Shown here: in pieces, positions 1 through 5,878 of the stretch | How positions within the stretch are numbered: the first letter of the stretch is position 1 | Layout: each line of letters begins with the position of its first letter | Source: Gemmatimonadota bacterium | GTDB lineage: Bacteria > ARS69 | Reading direction: 5' to 3' | Length of the DNA stretch: 6,236 bases | NCBI GenBank assembly: GCA_021604925.1 | Contig: BQJX01000184.1 | Span: forward strand, 1 to 6,236 | The notes under the pieces: generated by a model | What the model saw: the letters and a program-made list of their open reading frames with translations, nothing else | What the model was told of the DNA's origin: nothing | Databases searched by the model: none | Program-made: the position numbers and the translations under genes

Positions 1-2333
1 TGGCCTTCGAACGCCTCCTTCAGGATCCAGTCGCTGCGCAGTTGTTCCTCGCTCAGGGCGATGCGTCGTTCGATCTCCTCGCGCCAGCCCTTCAGCGTGA
101 ACGAGCCAGCCACGTAGGCGACCGTGGGATCCTGCGCGGTGAGCACCGGGTCCGAGGACAGCAGTCGGCTCCCGTCCGGAACCGAGGCCACCGAGAAGGC
201 GGCGACCGCGTCGTTCACGGACTCGATCATCGCGTCGTAGTAGTTCTCCGGGCGCCAGTACTCGCGGATGTACACGTTGGCGCGGTCCGTCAGGTGCGGA
301 TCCCGCGGCGGCAGATTGGAGCTGTGGTAGGTGACATCGTTCGCGTGGCGCCAGGCGTACTGCACGTGCTGGTGGATCGCCTCGCGGATCCCTTCCGTGG
401 CGCCGGTGCCCACGCCCGGTCGCGTCCACAGCGCCACGAGCTGATCGGCCAGGAACGCGGTGTCGGCGCGGGCGGGCTCGTGCAGCATGCGGTACGCGCG
501 GTACCCGTCAAAGAAGGCGGCGTACTCGCTGGGCGCCGAGGGATAGCTCGTGAGGAGATGCTCTTCCAGGCGACGGCGACTCGGCTTGAGCAGCACGTCG
601 ACGAGGCGGCTGCAGTACGTGCTTCGCGCGCGCTGGTTGACCTCTTTCCCGCGGTAGAACCCGAAGCCCATGGTCAGTCCGCGCCCCTGGTCCCACTGGT
701 CCAGCTGATCCAGGCGCCCGCGCAGGTCCTCCAGCAGGCGCAGTCGATTCTCGACCTCGCCTCCGGACGTGGCGTTGTCCGGAATGAGCGATGCCTCGCG
801 CGCGGAGTCCACGGTGGTGGAGATCACGTGCTGGTTCTTGAAGAAGGACAGCGACATGAGGCCGACCAGGACCGCGGTGACCACGTACGCGCCGATCTGC
901 ACGCCGAGACTCTGCGTGCGTCGCCGACGGTTGGAAGCCTCGGTGGCGTGCGCGAGATGGATGCTGCGCGGCAGGATCCGCGTGAACAGTTCGCGCAGAA
1001 AGCGCGGATCGGAGTCGCGCGACGTGCCGCCGGAACGGGACGCGGCGGCGGGCTGCGTGTGATCGGGCAGCGCGTCGATCACGCGCGTCAGGCCGTCGGC
1101 ATCCAGATCGGCCGGGAGCCCGATCACCCGACTGACTTCGTTCACCACCATGTCGACCGGCACGCCTTCCAGGTTGCCGCTGGTGAAGTAGAAGCCGCGG
1201 AACATGGGGTTCTCGCCGTACGGGTTGGGCTCGAACAACGTCTTCACGAACGCGGTGAGCTTGGAACGGAGCGCCAGGAACTCGAGCGGGAAGAGGTAGA
1301 TGTCGCCGCGCGGCTCCGGCCGCTCCTCGGCCGCCATCCGATGCACACGCCGCTGGCAGAGCGCGGAGTAGAGCCGGTCGAACTCCAGCGCGAACGAGCG
1401 GACCGGCTCTCCCGATTCGATCTGTTCGCGATCCCGCGTGGCCCCGAACACCTGGTCGCGCGAATTCTCGCGCAGATCACCGAAGAAGCTCTCGAAGCCG
1501 TGGACCAGATCGATCTTCGTGATCACGAAGAACACCGGAGTGAACGCCTGCATCGTGGTGACGGTCTCGTCGAGGCGCTGGCGCAGCACGCGCGCCTGGT
1601 CCTCCAGGCGGGTGGCGTCGTGGCGGATCAGGTCCTCGGCCGACACGGTGACCAGGATTCCCTGGACGGGAACCTCGCCGCGCGTCTTGGTCACCACGTC
1701 CAGCACGCCCTGCCAGTCACGGCGCGCCTCGGTGTCGTCCTCGCGGTCCACGAAACGCCCGTGCGTTTCCAGAATGACCGCCTGGTTCGTGAACCACCAC
1801 TGGCAGCTGCTGCCCACACCGATCCCCTGATGGGAGCCGGTGGGGCCGGACCCCGGAAACGTGAGGCCGGAATTGCGGATGATCTTGCTCTTGCCCACGC
1901 CGGTCCGGCCGAGCACGAGGTACCAGGGAAGGTCGTACAGCGCGGTCTTTCCGCTGCGACCCCCCGCGACCTTGGACTTCTTCAGCGTGGCGATCGCGGT
2001 GGCGAGTTCCTCGCGCGCCTGTTCGGCGGCCGCCTTCTGCGCGCCGCTGGACGTCATGACGAGGCTGTCCGCTTCCAGCAGAAGCGAATCCTCGATCTGC
2101 GACGCCTTCTTCTTCTTCTCGCGCGCCCTCAGGATGAGGATGACCGCGATGGCGATCACCAGGACGCCGATCGCGATCCACAGGCGCGCGCCGCCCTTCA
2201 TGCCGAGCTTGGCTCCGAATCGGAACACGTTGAACGCGAAGCCGAGCCCCAGGACACCGACGATCATCTTGGGATTCTTGACGAGGCCGAAGAGCTTCTT
2301 CGGGTTCGTAAGCGCTGCGAGCAGCTTTTTCAT
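1..2333 (-). CDS. tssM: TssM (IcmF-type) inner-membrane component of T6SS, partial (C-terminus off left edge)
   Basis: TssM is the large inner-membrane protein that spans the periplasm and joins TssL to TssJ in the T6SS membrane complex. The reading frame is open from the ATG at 2333-2331 to base 1, giving 777 residues. Known TssM proteins run about 1,100-1,300, so the C-terminal periplasmic part is missing. Hydrophobic segments lie at about 23-39, 52-68 and 480-498. Between the second and third is the cytoplasmic NTPase-like domain: Walker A GRTGVGKS (142-149), WWFTNQAVILETHGRF (179-194) and TKID (272-275) followed by a family-typical GFESFFGDL. Near the window edge VAGSFTLKGW (741-750) matches the family's 'vpGaFTxxGw' motif. 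The Walker-B/G3-like segment reads ETHG where DTAG is usual. GAGGG (2339-2343) lies 5 bases upstream of the start, 13 bases after tssL ends. Family assignment is firm; whether the NTPase is active is unknown. Confidence 0.96.
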   Translation of the reverse strand, partial: MKKLLAALTNPKKLFGLVKNPKMIVGVLGLGFAFNVFRFGAKLGMKGGARLWIAIGVLVIAIAVILILRAREKKKKASQIEDSLLLEADSLVMTSSGAQKAAAEQAREELATAIATLKKSKVAGGRSGKTALYDLPWYLVLGRTGVGKSKIIRNSGLTFPGSGPTGSHQGIGVGSSCQWWFTNQAVILETHGRFVDREDDTEARRDWQGVLDVVTKTRGEVPVQGILVTVSAEDLIRHDATRLEDQARVLRQRLDETVTTMQAFTPVFFVITKIDLVHGFESFFGDLRENSRDQVFGATRDREQIESGEPVRSFALEFDRLYSALCQRRVHRMAAEERPEPRGDIYLFPLEFLALRSKLTAFVKTLFEPNPYGENPMFRGFYFTSGNLEGVPVDMVVNEVSRVIGLPADLDADGLTRVIDALPDHTQPAAASRSGGTSRDSDPRFLRELFTRILPRSIHLAHATEASNRRRRTQSLGVQIGAYVVTAVLVGLMSLSFFKNQHVISTTVDSAREASLIPDNATSGGEVENRLRLLEDLRGRLDQLDQWDQGRGLTMGFGFYRGKEVNQRARSTYCSRLVDVLLKPSRRRLEEHLLTSYPSAPSEYAAFFDGYRAYRMLHEPARADTAFLADQLVALWTRPGVGTGATEGIREAIHQHVQYAWRHANDVTYHSSNLPPRDPHLTDRANVYIREYWRPENYYDAMIESVNDAVAAFSVASVPDGSRLLSSDPVLTAQDPTVAYVAGSFTLKGWREEIERRIALSEEQLRSDWILKEAFEG

Positions 2334-2346
2334 CGTGGCCCTCGGG

Positions 2347-3051
2347 CTAGCCGGGCAACCCGCCGAGCTTCTGCAACGCAGCGCCCGCCTTGTGCCCAAT
2401 GACGAAGTAGAGGATCAGGAACACGCCGACCAGACTGCCTAGGCAGATCGCGCTGACGCGGGCGATGGGGAACCCTTCCTCCGCGGAGGAACGGCTGGTT
2501 TCCTTGCGACGTCCGTGGGGCGAGATCGGCTCCTTGCCGGAAAGGGGGCGCGAGTAGCCCAGGTCCCGACGCACGTCTTCCACCAGCGCGCGGAGCTTGT
2601 CCTTCCCGAGAATCTTGTACTTGCCCTCGAATCCGAGCGCGAGACAGAGGTAGTAGATCTCCATGAGCTCCGCCTTGGCGGAGCCCTGCGCCCGCAGCTT
2701 GTCCAGGCGCTCGAAGAAACGCTCGCCGGCCACCGTCTCGCCGTAGCGATCCAGCTGCAGCGGGCGCTCGCGCCAGAGTTCGCGGCCTTCCCAGTTCGAA
2801 TTGAGAATCGTCTCGTCGATGAAGGCTACCAGCGGGAACTTGGCCGCCTCCAGGTCCTCGCGGGGAATGCCGACCCGCTGTCCCTGCTGATCGATTCGAT
2901 CGAGGTACTCGCCGATCTTGGCGCGCAGTTCCGGTTCCGAGCCGTAGCCGGAGCTGGCACGGAGCGACAGGGTCAGCGAGAACAGGCTCGAAGCGAGATC
3001 GGGCAACGTCTGGACGCGGCGTTGAGCCGAGCGCCCGGGATCGGTTTCCAT
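2347..3051 (-). CDS. tssL: TssL (DotU family), inner-membrane T6SS protein without a peptidoglycan-binding domain
   Basis: TssL is a tail-anchored inner-membrane protein with a cytoplasmic helical domain. It binds TssM and contacts the baseplate through TssK. The protein is 234 residues from ATG 3051. The DotU signature is clear: FPLVAFIDETILNSNW at about 72-87, GRELWRERPLQLDRYGE at about 89-105, AGERFFERL at about 108-116 and YYLCLALGFEGKY at about 133-145. A charged linker (about 165-195) precedes a single membrane segment at about 197-219, and only about 15 residues follow it. It is therefore the short form, lacking the C-terminal OmpA-like domain of evolved TssL. A GTG at 3057 would add two residues, but it overlaps the likely Shine-Dalgarno GGAG (3057-3060), which sits 5 bases from the ATG, so the ATG is preferred. 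The gap to tssK is 19 bases. The family call is very secure. Confidence 0.97.
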   Translation of the reverse strand: METDPGRSAQRRVQTLPDLASSLFSLTLSLRASSGYGSEPELRAKIGEYLDRIDQQGQRVGIPREDLEAAKFPLVAFIDETILNSNWEGRELWRERPLQLDRYGETVAGERFFERLDKLRAQGSAKAELMEIYYLCLALGFEGKYKILGKDKLRALVEDVRRDLGYSRPLSGKEPISPHGRRKETSRSSAEEGFPIARVSAICLGSLVGVFLILYFVIGHKAGAALQKLGGLPG

Positions 3052-3070
3052 GGCCACTCCGTGGTTCGAT

Positions 3071-4426
3071 TCAGGTCTGGGTGACGATCAACTCGAACGA
3101 GAGCCCCTTGAGTTCCGCCCCGCGGAGGTAGATGGCAATGGTGCGCGCCTCCTTGATCGTCTCCCATGTCTCATCATGCGTATCCAGACGGAAGTACACG
3201 TAACCCGATTTGATGGGAAAATCGCTGGATGGGATCGCGGTGTAGGTGATCCCGACCCCGCGAAGGGCCTGGCGCACCAGGAACTCCACGTTGTGGGACG
3301 ACCCGATGCTGATCTTGCCGGGGACCTCGTCCCGGATGCGATCCTCCGTCAGCGGCCCGTGCACGGCCAGGAACCACTGGTACCCGGCGCCGAACAGGCG
3401 TTCGTCGGTGATCTCGCCCTGGATCTGGGCCTCGTTGACCTGGGCCAGCGCCACGCGCTCGTGGCGGCTCACATCGGAGATCTCGATCAGGGAGCGGAAC
3501 AGCCGCTCCAGCCCCCGGAACGTGCCCCCGAGATCCTCGTGCTGGTAGGGCGGAATCTCCCGCGGGTGGCGATCCTCCGCAAACGTGCACAGCGATCCGA
3601 GCAGCTCCACCATGGCCAGGTACAGGTCCACCGGATGGGTGTCCGGCGTCCGCTGGAAGTGGGACATGGTGGGGATGGCGGAGTTCACGGTGTGGACCTG
3701 CCAGAACAGCATCACGTCGCTGGTGCCGTACTGCACCTTGCCGCCCGCCTGGCGGGTCTGGACCTTGAGCGTGTCGCTCTTGGCGGACAGGCTCTCCAGA
3801 ACGGTGCGAAGGATGGTGAGGGTGGGGCCGGCGGCCTCGATCGACAGGCTGGGCGGGGCGTAGTCCGGATCCCGAACGATCACGCCCTCCGTGGAACGCT
3901 TGAGTCGCGCGATCTTGAGGACCGTGAACCCGTCCAGGTTCTCGCCCGAGAGCAGCAGCCGCGCGTTCGAATGGGCGATGGCGATCTCCGCCTCCGAACC
4001 GGGCGCGTTCTCGTCCTGGACCCGGACCGACTCGGAGCGGAAGCGACTGTCGGCCGCGCCGGGCATGTCCTGCGCCCGGCAGCGTGGCGTTCCGGGGCGG
4101 TCGTCGGGCAGCGCCACGTACACGTCCATCTCGGCGCGGTCGGCGCCGAAGACCCCGGTGAGGTCCCGGCCGGTCGGAACCGGATCGATGGTGGGGAAGC
4201 GCACGGCCGAGCCGTCCGGGAGGATCGCATCCAGCTCCAGCAGGTGGAAGTGGCCGTTGCCCAGCGCCTCTTCGTCGATGGCCAGCCGCCGGACGCCCCA
4301 CGAGTGGGGTAGGACCAGATCGAGCCGATGCCCCATTTCTCCCAGGAGGTATCGTTCGGCCTGCTGGAAGTGGTGGGGGCCGAGCAGCATCCCCTCGGTC
4401 CAGACCATCCGGCGGTAGGGGCCCAT
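3071..4426 (-). CDS. tssK: TssK, T6SS baseplate-to-membrane-complex adaptor
   Basis: TssK is a cytoplasmic trimeric protein that links the phage-like baseplate to the TssJLM complex through TssL and TssM. The protein is 451 residues, close to the usual 440-450. Its N-terminus has the family signature VWTEGMLLGPHHFQQAERY (8-26). The middle carries the conserved stretch with VNSAIPTMSHF, HPVDLYLAMVELLGSL and EIPPYQHEDLGGTF. The C-terminus has YFRLD and TIAIYLRG, matching the family's shell-binding head domain. The frame extends upstream to 4600, but those residues are arginine/serine-rich, overlap the end of tssJ and match no TssK. The ATG at 4426 has AGGAG (4433-4437) 6 bases upstream and starts exactly at the conserved N-terminus. 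It begins 28 bases after tssJ ends. Confidence 0.97.
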   Translation of the reverse strand: MGPYRRMVWTEGMLLGPHHFQQAERYLLGEMGHRLDLVLPHSWGVRRLAIDEEALGNGHFHLLELDAILPDGSAVRFPTIDPVPTGRDLTGVFGADRAEMDVYVALPDDRPGTPRCRAQDMPGAADSRFRSESVRVQDENAPGSEAEIAIAHSNARLLLSGENLDGFTVLKIARLKRSTEGVIVRDPDYAPPSLSIEAAGPTLTILRTVLESLSAKSDTLKVQTRQAGGKVQYGTSDVMLFWQVHTVNSAIPTMSHFQRTPDTHPVDLYLAMVELLGSLCTFAEDRHPREIPPYQHEDLGGTFRGLERLFRSLIEISDVSRHERVALAQVNEAQIQGEITDERLFGAGYQWFLAVHGPLTEDRIRDEVPGKISIGSSHNVEFLVRQALRGVGITYTAIPSSDFPIKSGYVYFRLDTHDETWETIKEARTIAIYLRGAELKGLSFELIVTQT

Positions 4427-4454
4427 TTCGATCTCCTCTTGCGTGTGCGAACCA

Positions 4455-4904
4455 TCAGTCGATGGAGAGACAGCCCTCGTCGAAGTGGATCCGGATGTCG
4501 CTCTTCTTCCCGGTGATGGGAACGACCTGACGCCAGCAGCCTTCGCCGGGGTCGCAGAAATTCGCCACGATCCCGATGGCCGTGGCTTCCTTGGCCTCAT
4601 CGCTTCGCTTGATCACCAGCGGCAGTTCCTCGCGCGGGTTCAGCGTCTCCTCGATGAGGTCGAGACGATCGTCCCCGAGCGTGTTCCGGTCCTGATCCCA
4701 GAGACTCGGGAAATCGGCGGCCTTGAAGCGGGCCGAGTTCTTCAGATAGTAGATCCGGACCACCACCGGATGGGGCTCCGAACCGTCGCAGGTATTCAGG
4801 CGGGCGGCCGTGGTCAATGTGAGCTTGTCGATCGAAGCGCAGCCGCCAGTGGCCAGCGCCGAACCTACCGCGATGAGCAGCAGGAGTCTGTGCACAAGGG
4901 ACAT
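4455..4904 (-). CDS. tssJ: TssJ (SciN-type) outer-membrane lipoprotein of T6SS
   Basis: TssJ is the outer-membrane lipoprotein that caps the membrane complex and binds the periplasmic end of TssM. The 149-residue product starts with a short signal peptide: a positively charged residue (R6), a hydrophobic core (about 7-18) and then TGGC with the likely lipidated cysteine at C22. Ala at +2 and Ser at +3 fit outer-membrane sorting. The mature part shows TssJ features: VVVRIYYLKN (47-56), F65 with SLW (67-69), LGDD (76-79), IGIVANF (110-116) and WRQVVPI (124-130). Four cysteines (C39, C117, C123, C145) remain after processing, which could form two disulfides in the periplasm. GGAG (4912-4915) lies 7 bases before the ATG. 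It is the first gene of the leftward operon, placed downstream of the -10 at 5011-5016. The assignment rests on family pattern and on its place before tssK. Confidence 0.93.
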   Translation of the reverse strand: MSLVHRLLLLIAVGSALATGGCASIDKLTLTTAARLNTCDGSEPHPVVVRIYYLKNSARFKAADFPSLWDQDRNTLGDDRLDLIEETLNPREELPLVIKRSDEAKEATAIGIVANFCDPGEGCWRQVVPITGKKSDIRIHFDEGCLSID

Positions 4905-4917
4905 TTCTTCTCTCCAC

Positions 4918-4931
4918 GGCCGTGTACGGCC
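4918..4931 (-). repeat. Inverted repeat just upstream of the tssJ ribosome-binding site
   Basis: GGCCGT and ACGGCC arms flank a 2-base centre. It lies only two bases from the tssJ Shine-Dalgarno GGAG (4912-4915). A tight hairpin needs a loop of at least 3, so the innermost pair would open, leaving about 5 GC-rich pairs. It could tune ribosome access or be a DNA palindrome. No function is shown. Confidence 0.4.
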
Positions 4932-4980
4932 CTCCGCCCGGGCGTTCCCGGCGGTGCCCGTACCCGTTCATGCGCGGGAA

Positions 4981-4995
4981 GCGCACCCGGTGCGC
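4981..4995 (-). repeat. Perfect inverted repeat in the tssJ leader
   Basis: GCGCACC and GGTGCGC form 7-base arms around a single central base. In the transcript starting near 5004 this can fold as a GC-rich stem with a small loop about 10 bases from the 5' end. It could be a 5'-stabilising hairpin or a protein-binding palindrome just downstream of the start site. Confidence 0.5.
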
Positions 4996-5010
4996 AACGA
5001 AACCGGCCGC

Positions 5011-5039
5011 ATTGTAGAAAGGGGCCTGACAACGGTCAA
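5011..5039 (-). promoter_or_regulatory. Sigma70-type promoter for the tssJKLM operon
   Basis: Read on the minus strand, TTGACC (5034-5039) and TACAAT (5011-5016) are separated by 17 bases. Each hexamer is one mismatch from the consensus, in an otherwise GC-rich region. Transcription would start near 5004, leaving a leader of about 100 bases before the tssJ ATG at 4904. This is predicted from sequence only. Confidence 0.7.
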
Positions 5040-5067
5040 GTCGCTAAGTGAGGCACATTTGCGCCGA
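5040..5067. promoter_or_regulatory. 28-base spacer between back-to-back -35 boxes, possible shared regulator site
   Basis: This is the only DNA between the two -35 elements, so any activator or repressor bound here could affect both operons. It contains an imperfect inverted repeat around AAGTG-AGG-CAC (5046-5056). No known operator is recognised, and the symmetry is short enough to be chance. Confidence 0.25.
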
Positions 5068-5097
5068 TTGACGCGCTTTCCGGAGGGTTGCTAGACT
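5068..5097 (+). promoter_or_regulatory. Sigma70-type promoter (extended -10) for the FHA genes
   Basis: TTGACG (5068-5073) and TAGACT (5092-5097) are 18 bases apart, with TG at 5089-5090 forming an extended -10 (TGnTAGACT). Transcription would start near 5104, about 50 bases before the FHA gene ATG at 5155. The -10 is weaker than that of the opposing promoter, but the TG motif compensates. This is predicted from sequence only. Confidence 0.6.
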
Positions 5098-5110
5098 GCC
5101 CCGGCGGAGT

Positions 5111-5128
5111 GTCCTGAGAGGACGGTCC
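5111..5128 (+). repeat. Overlapping alternative inverted repeats in the FHA leader
   Basis: GTCCT (5111-5115) can pair with AGGAC (5119-5123) around GAG. The same GGAC (5120-5123) can instead pair with GTCC (5125-5128), though the one-base centre makes that pairing a DNA palindrome rather than a stable RNA hairpin. The block lies between the predicted start site (about 5104) and the Shine-Dalgarno at 5144-5147. Confidence 0.35.
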
Positions 5129-5154
5129 GAACCCGAGGGCGAGGGAGCGGCGGG

Positions 5155-5850
5155 ATGTTCTTCGGCAAGCGACGGCGCAAGAAGGATCAGGGCGGCAAGA
5201 AGTTCGACGAGACCTACGTCGGCGAGGATTTCGGGTTCGACGAGGAGAGCGGCTCCCGGAAGCCGTCGCGGCCCGAGGCGCCCGAGCCGCCGGACGACGA
5301 CGAGTTCCCGCCCATGCGGACGCCGCGGCGGGATCCCGCTCCCCGTCGCCCGGACCCCAGGCAGGACATCTCCCAGGGCCGGTCCCTGGACGATGCCACG
5401 TTCGTGGGCGGCGCTCCCGACGGCTCGCCGCCCCTGCGACCGCCCACGTCCGATCCGGCGGTGCCTTCGTTGCTCGGAGCGTCCGACGACGAAGAGGATC
5501 TCTCCGATGCCACGCGCTTCATCGGGGCCCCGGTGGACGCCCGCGTTACGGTCGTGGCGTGGCTGGTCGCCGCCAGCGGGTCGGGTCGCGGCCGCGACTA
5601 CCGCCTGCAGCCGGGCACCACCACCGTGGGCGGCGCGGCGGAGTCCGCCATCCGCCTGGTCGGTGACGAGTACGCCTCGACCCATCACGCGGAGATCCGA
5701 CAAGAGGGAGGCGGGTACGTCCTTCATGACCTACGATCCACGAACGGCACGTTCCACAACGATGCGCGCGCGCAGCAGGTGGTGCTTCAGGATGGAGATC
5801 GGATTCGGTTCGGCTTGAGTGAGTTCATCTACAAGTGCGTCCAGCTCTGA
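5155..5850 (+). CDS. FHA-domain protein with disordered N-terminus, T6SS-associated (Fha/TagH-like)
   Basis: This is a 231-residue protein. FHA domains bind phosphothreonine peptides, and such proteins control T6SS assembly in several bacteria. Residues 1-16 are basic (KRRRKK at 5-10). Residues 17-128 are acidic and proline-rich and probably unfolded. The FHA domain covers about 133-230, starting at VVAWLV and ending near the C-terminus. Of the expected binding residues, S175 and H178 (STHH) and N197-G198-T199 (STNGT) are present. The usual Gly-Arg is V158-G159-G160, so the arginine is missing. Three similar motifs occur in the N-terminus: DETYVG (18-23), DATFVG (80-85) and DATRFIG (118-124), each a candidate phosphothreonine site. 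GGAG (5144-5147) lies 7 bases before the ATG. It is divergent from tssJ, and the second FHA gene follows 28 bases later. The FHA fold is firm; a regulatory role in T6SS is inferred from location. Confidence 0.9.
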   Translation: MFFGKRRRKKDQGGKKFDETYVGEDFGFDEESGSRKPSRPEAPEPPDDDEFPPMRTPRRDPAPRRPDPRQDISQGRSLDDATFVGGAPDGSPPLRPPTSDPAVPSLLGASDDEEDLSDATRFIGAPVDARVTVVAWLVAASGSGRGRDYRLQPGTTTVGGAAESAIRLVGDEYASTHHAEIRQEGGGYVLHDLRSTNGTFHNDARAQQVVLQDGDRIRFGLSEFIYKCVQL

Positions 5851-5878
5851 TCGCCCTCTTCCCCCGGGAGTCGCGACG

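Noticed and set aside
42..2402. A 786-codon open frame on the plus strand
   Set aside because: It lies in exact codon register opposite tssM and runs into tssL. High-GC genes often leave such antisense frames open. Its product is arginine/histidine-rich with no recognisable domain.
3050..4312. A 420-codon open frame on the plus strand
   Set aside because: It is in codon register opposite tssK, has low-complexity composition and no family features, so it is a shadow of tssK.
4427..4600. A 58-residue N-terminal extension of tssK
   Set aside because: It overlaps the tssJ coding end, is unlike any TssK start, and a strong Shine-Dalgarno lies before the ATG at 4426.
5051..5064. Possible sigma54 site (GGCAC...TGC)
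   Set aside because: GG and GC are only 7 bases apart instead of the required 10, so it does not fit the -24/-12 pattern.
5044..5727. A 227-codon minus-strand frame through the first FHA gene and the promoter region
   Set aside because: It is opposite a well-supported FHA gene, has biased composition, and would run across the predicted promoters.
5851..5878. Possible terminator between the two FHA genes
   Set aside because: The 28-base gap has no stem followed by a T run; it only holds the Shine-Dalgarno of the second gene.
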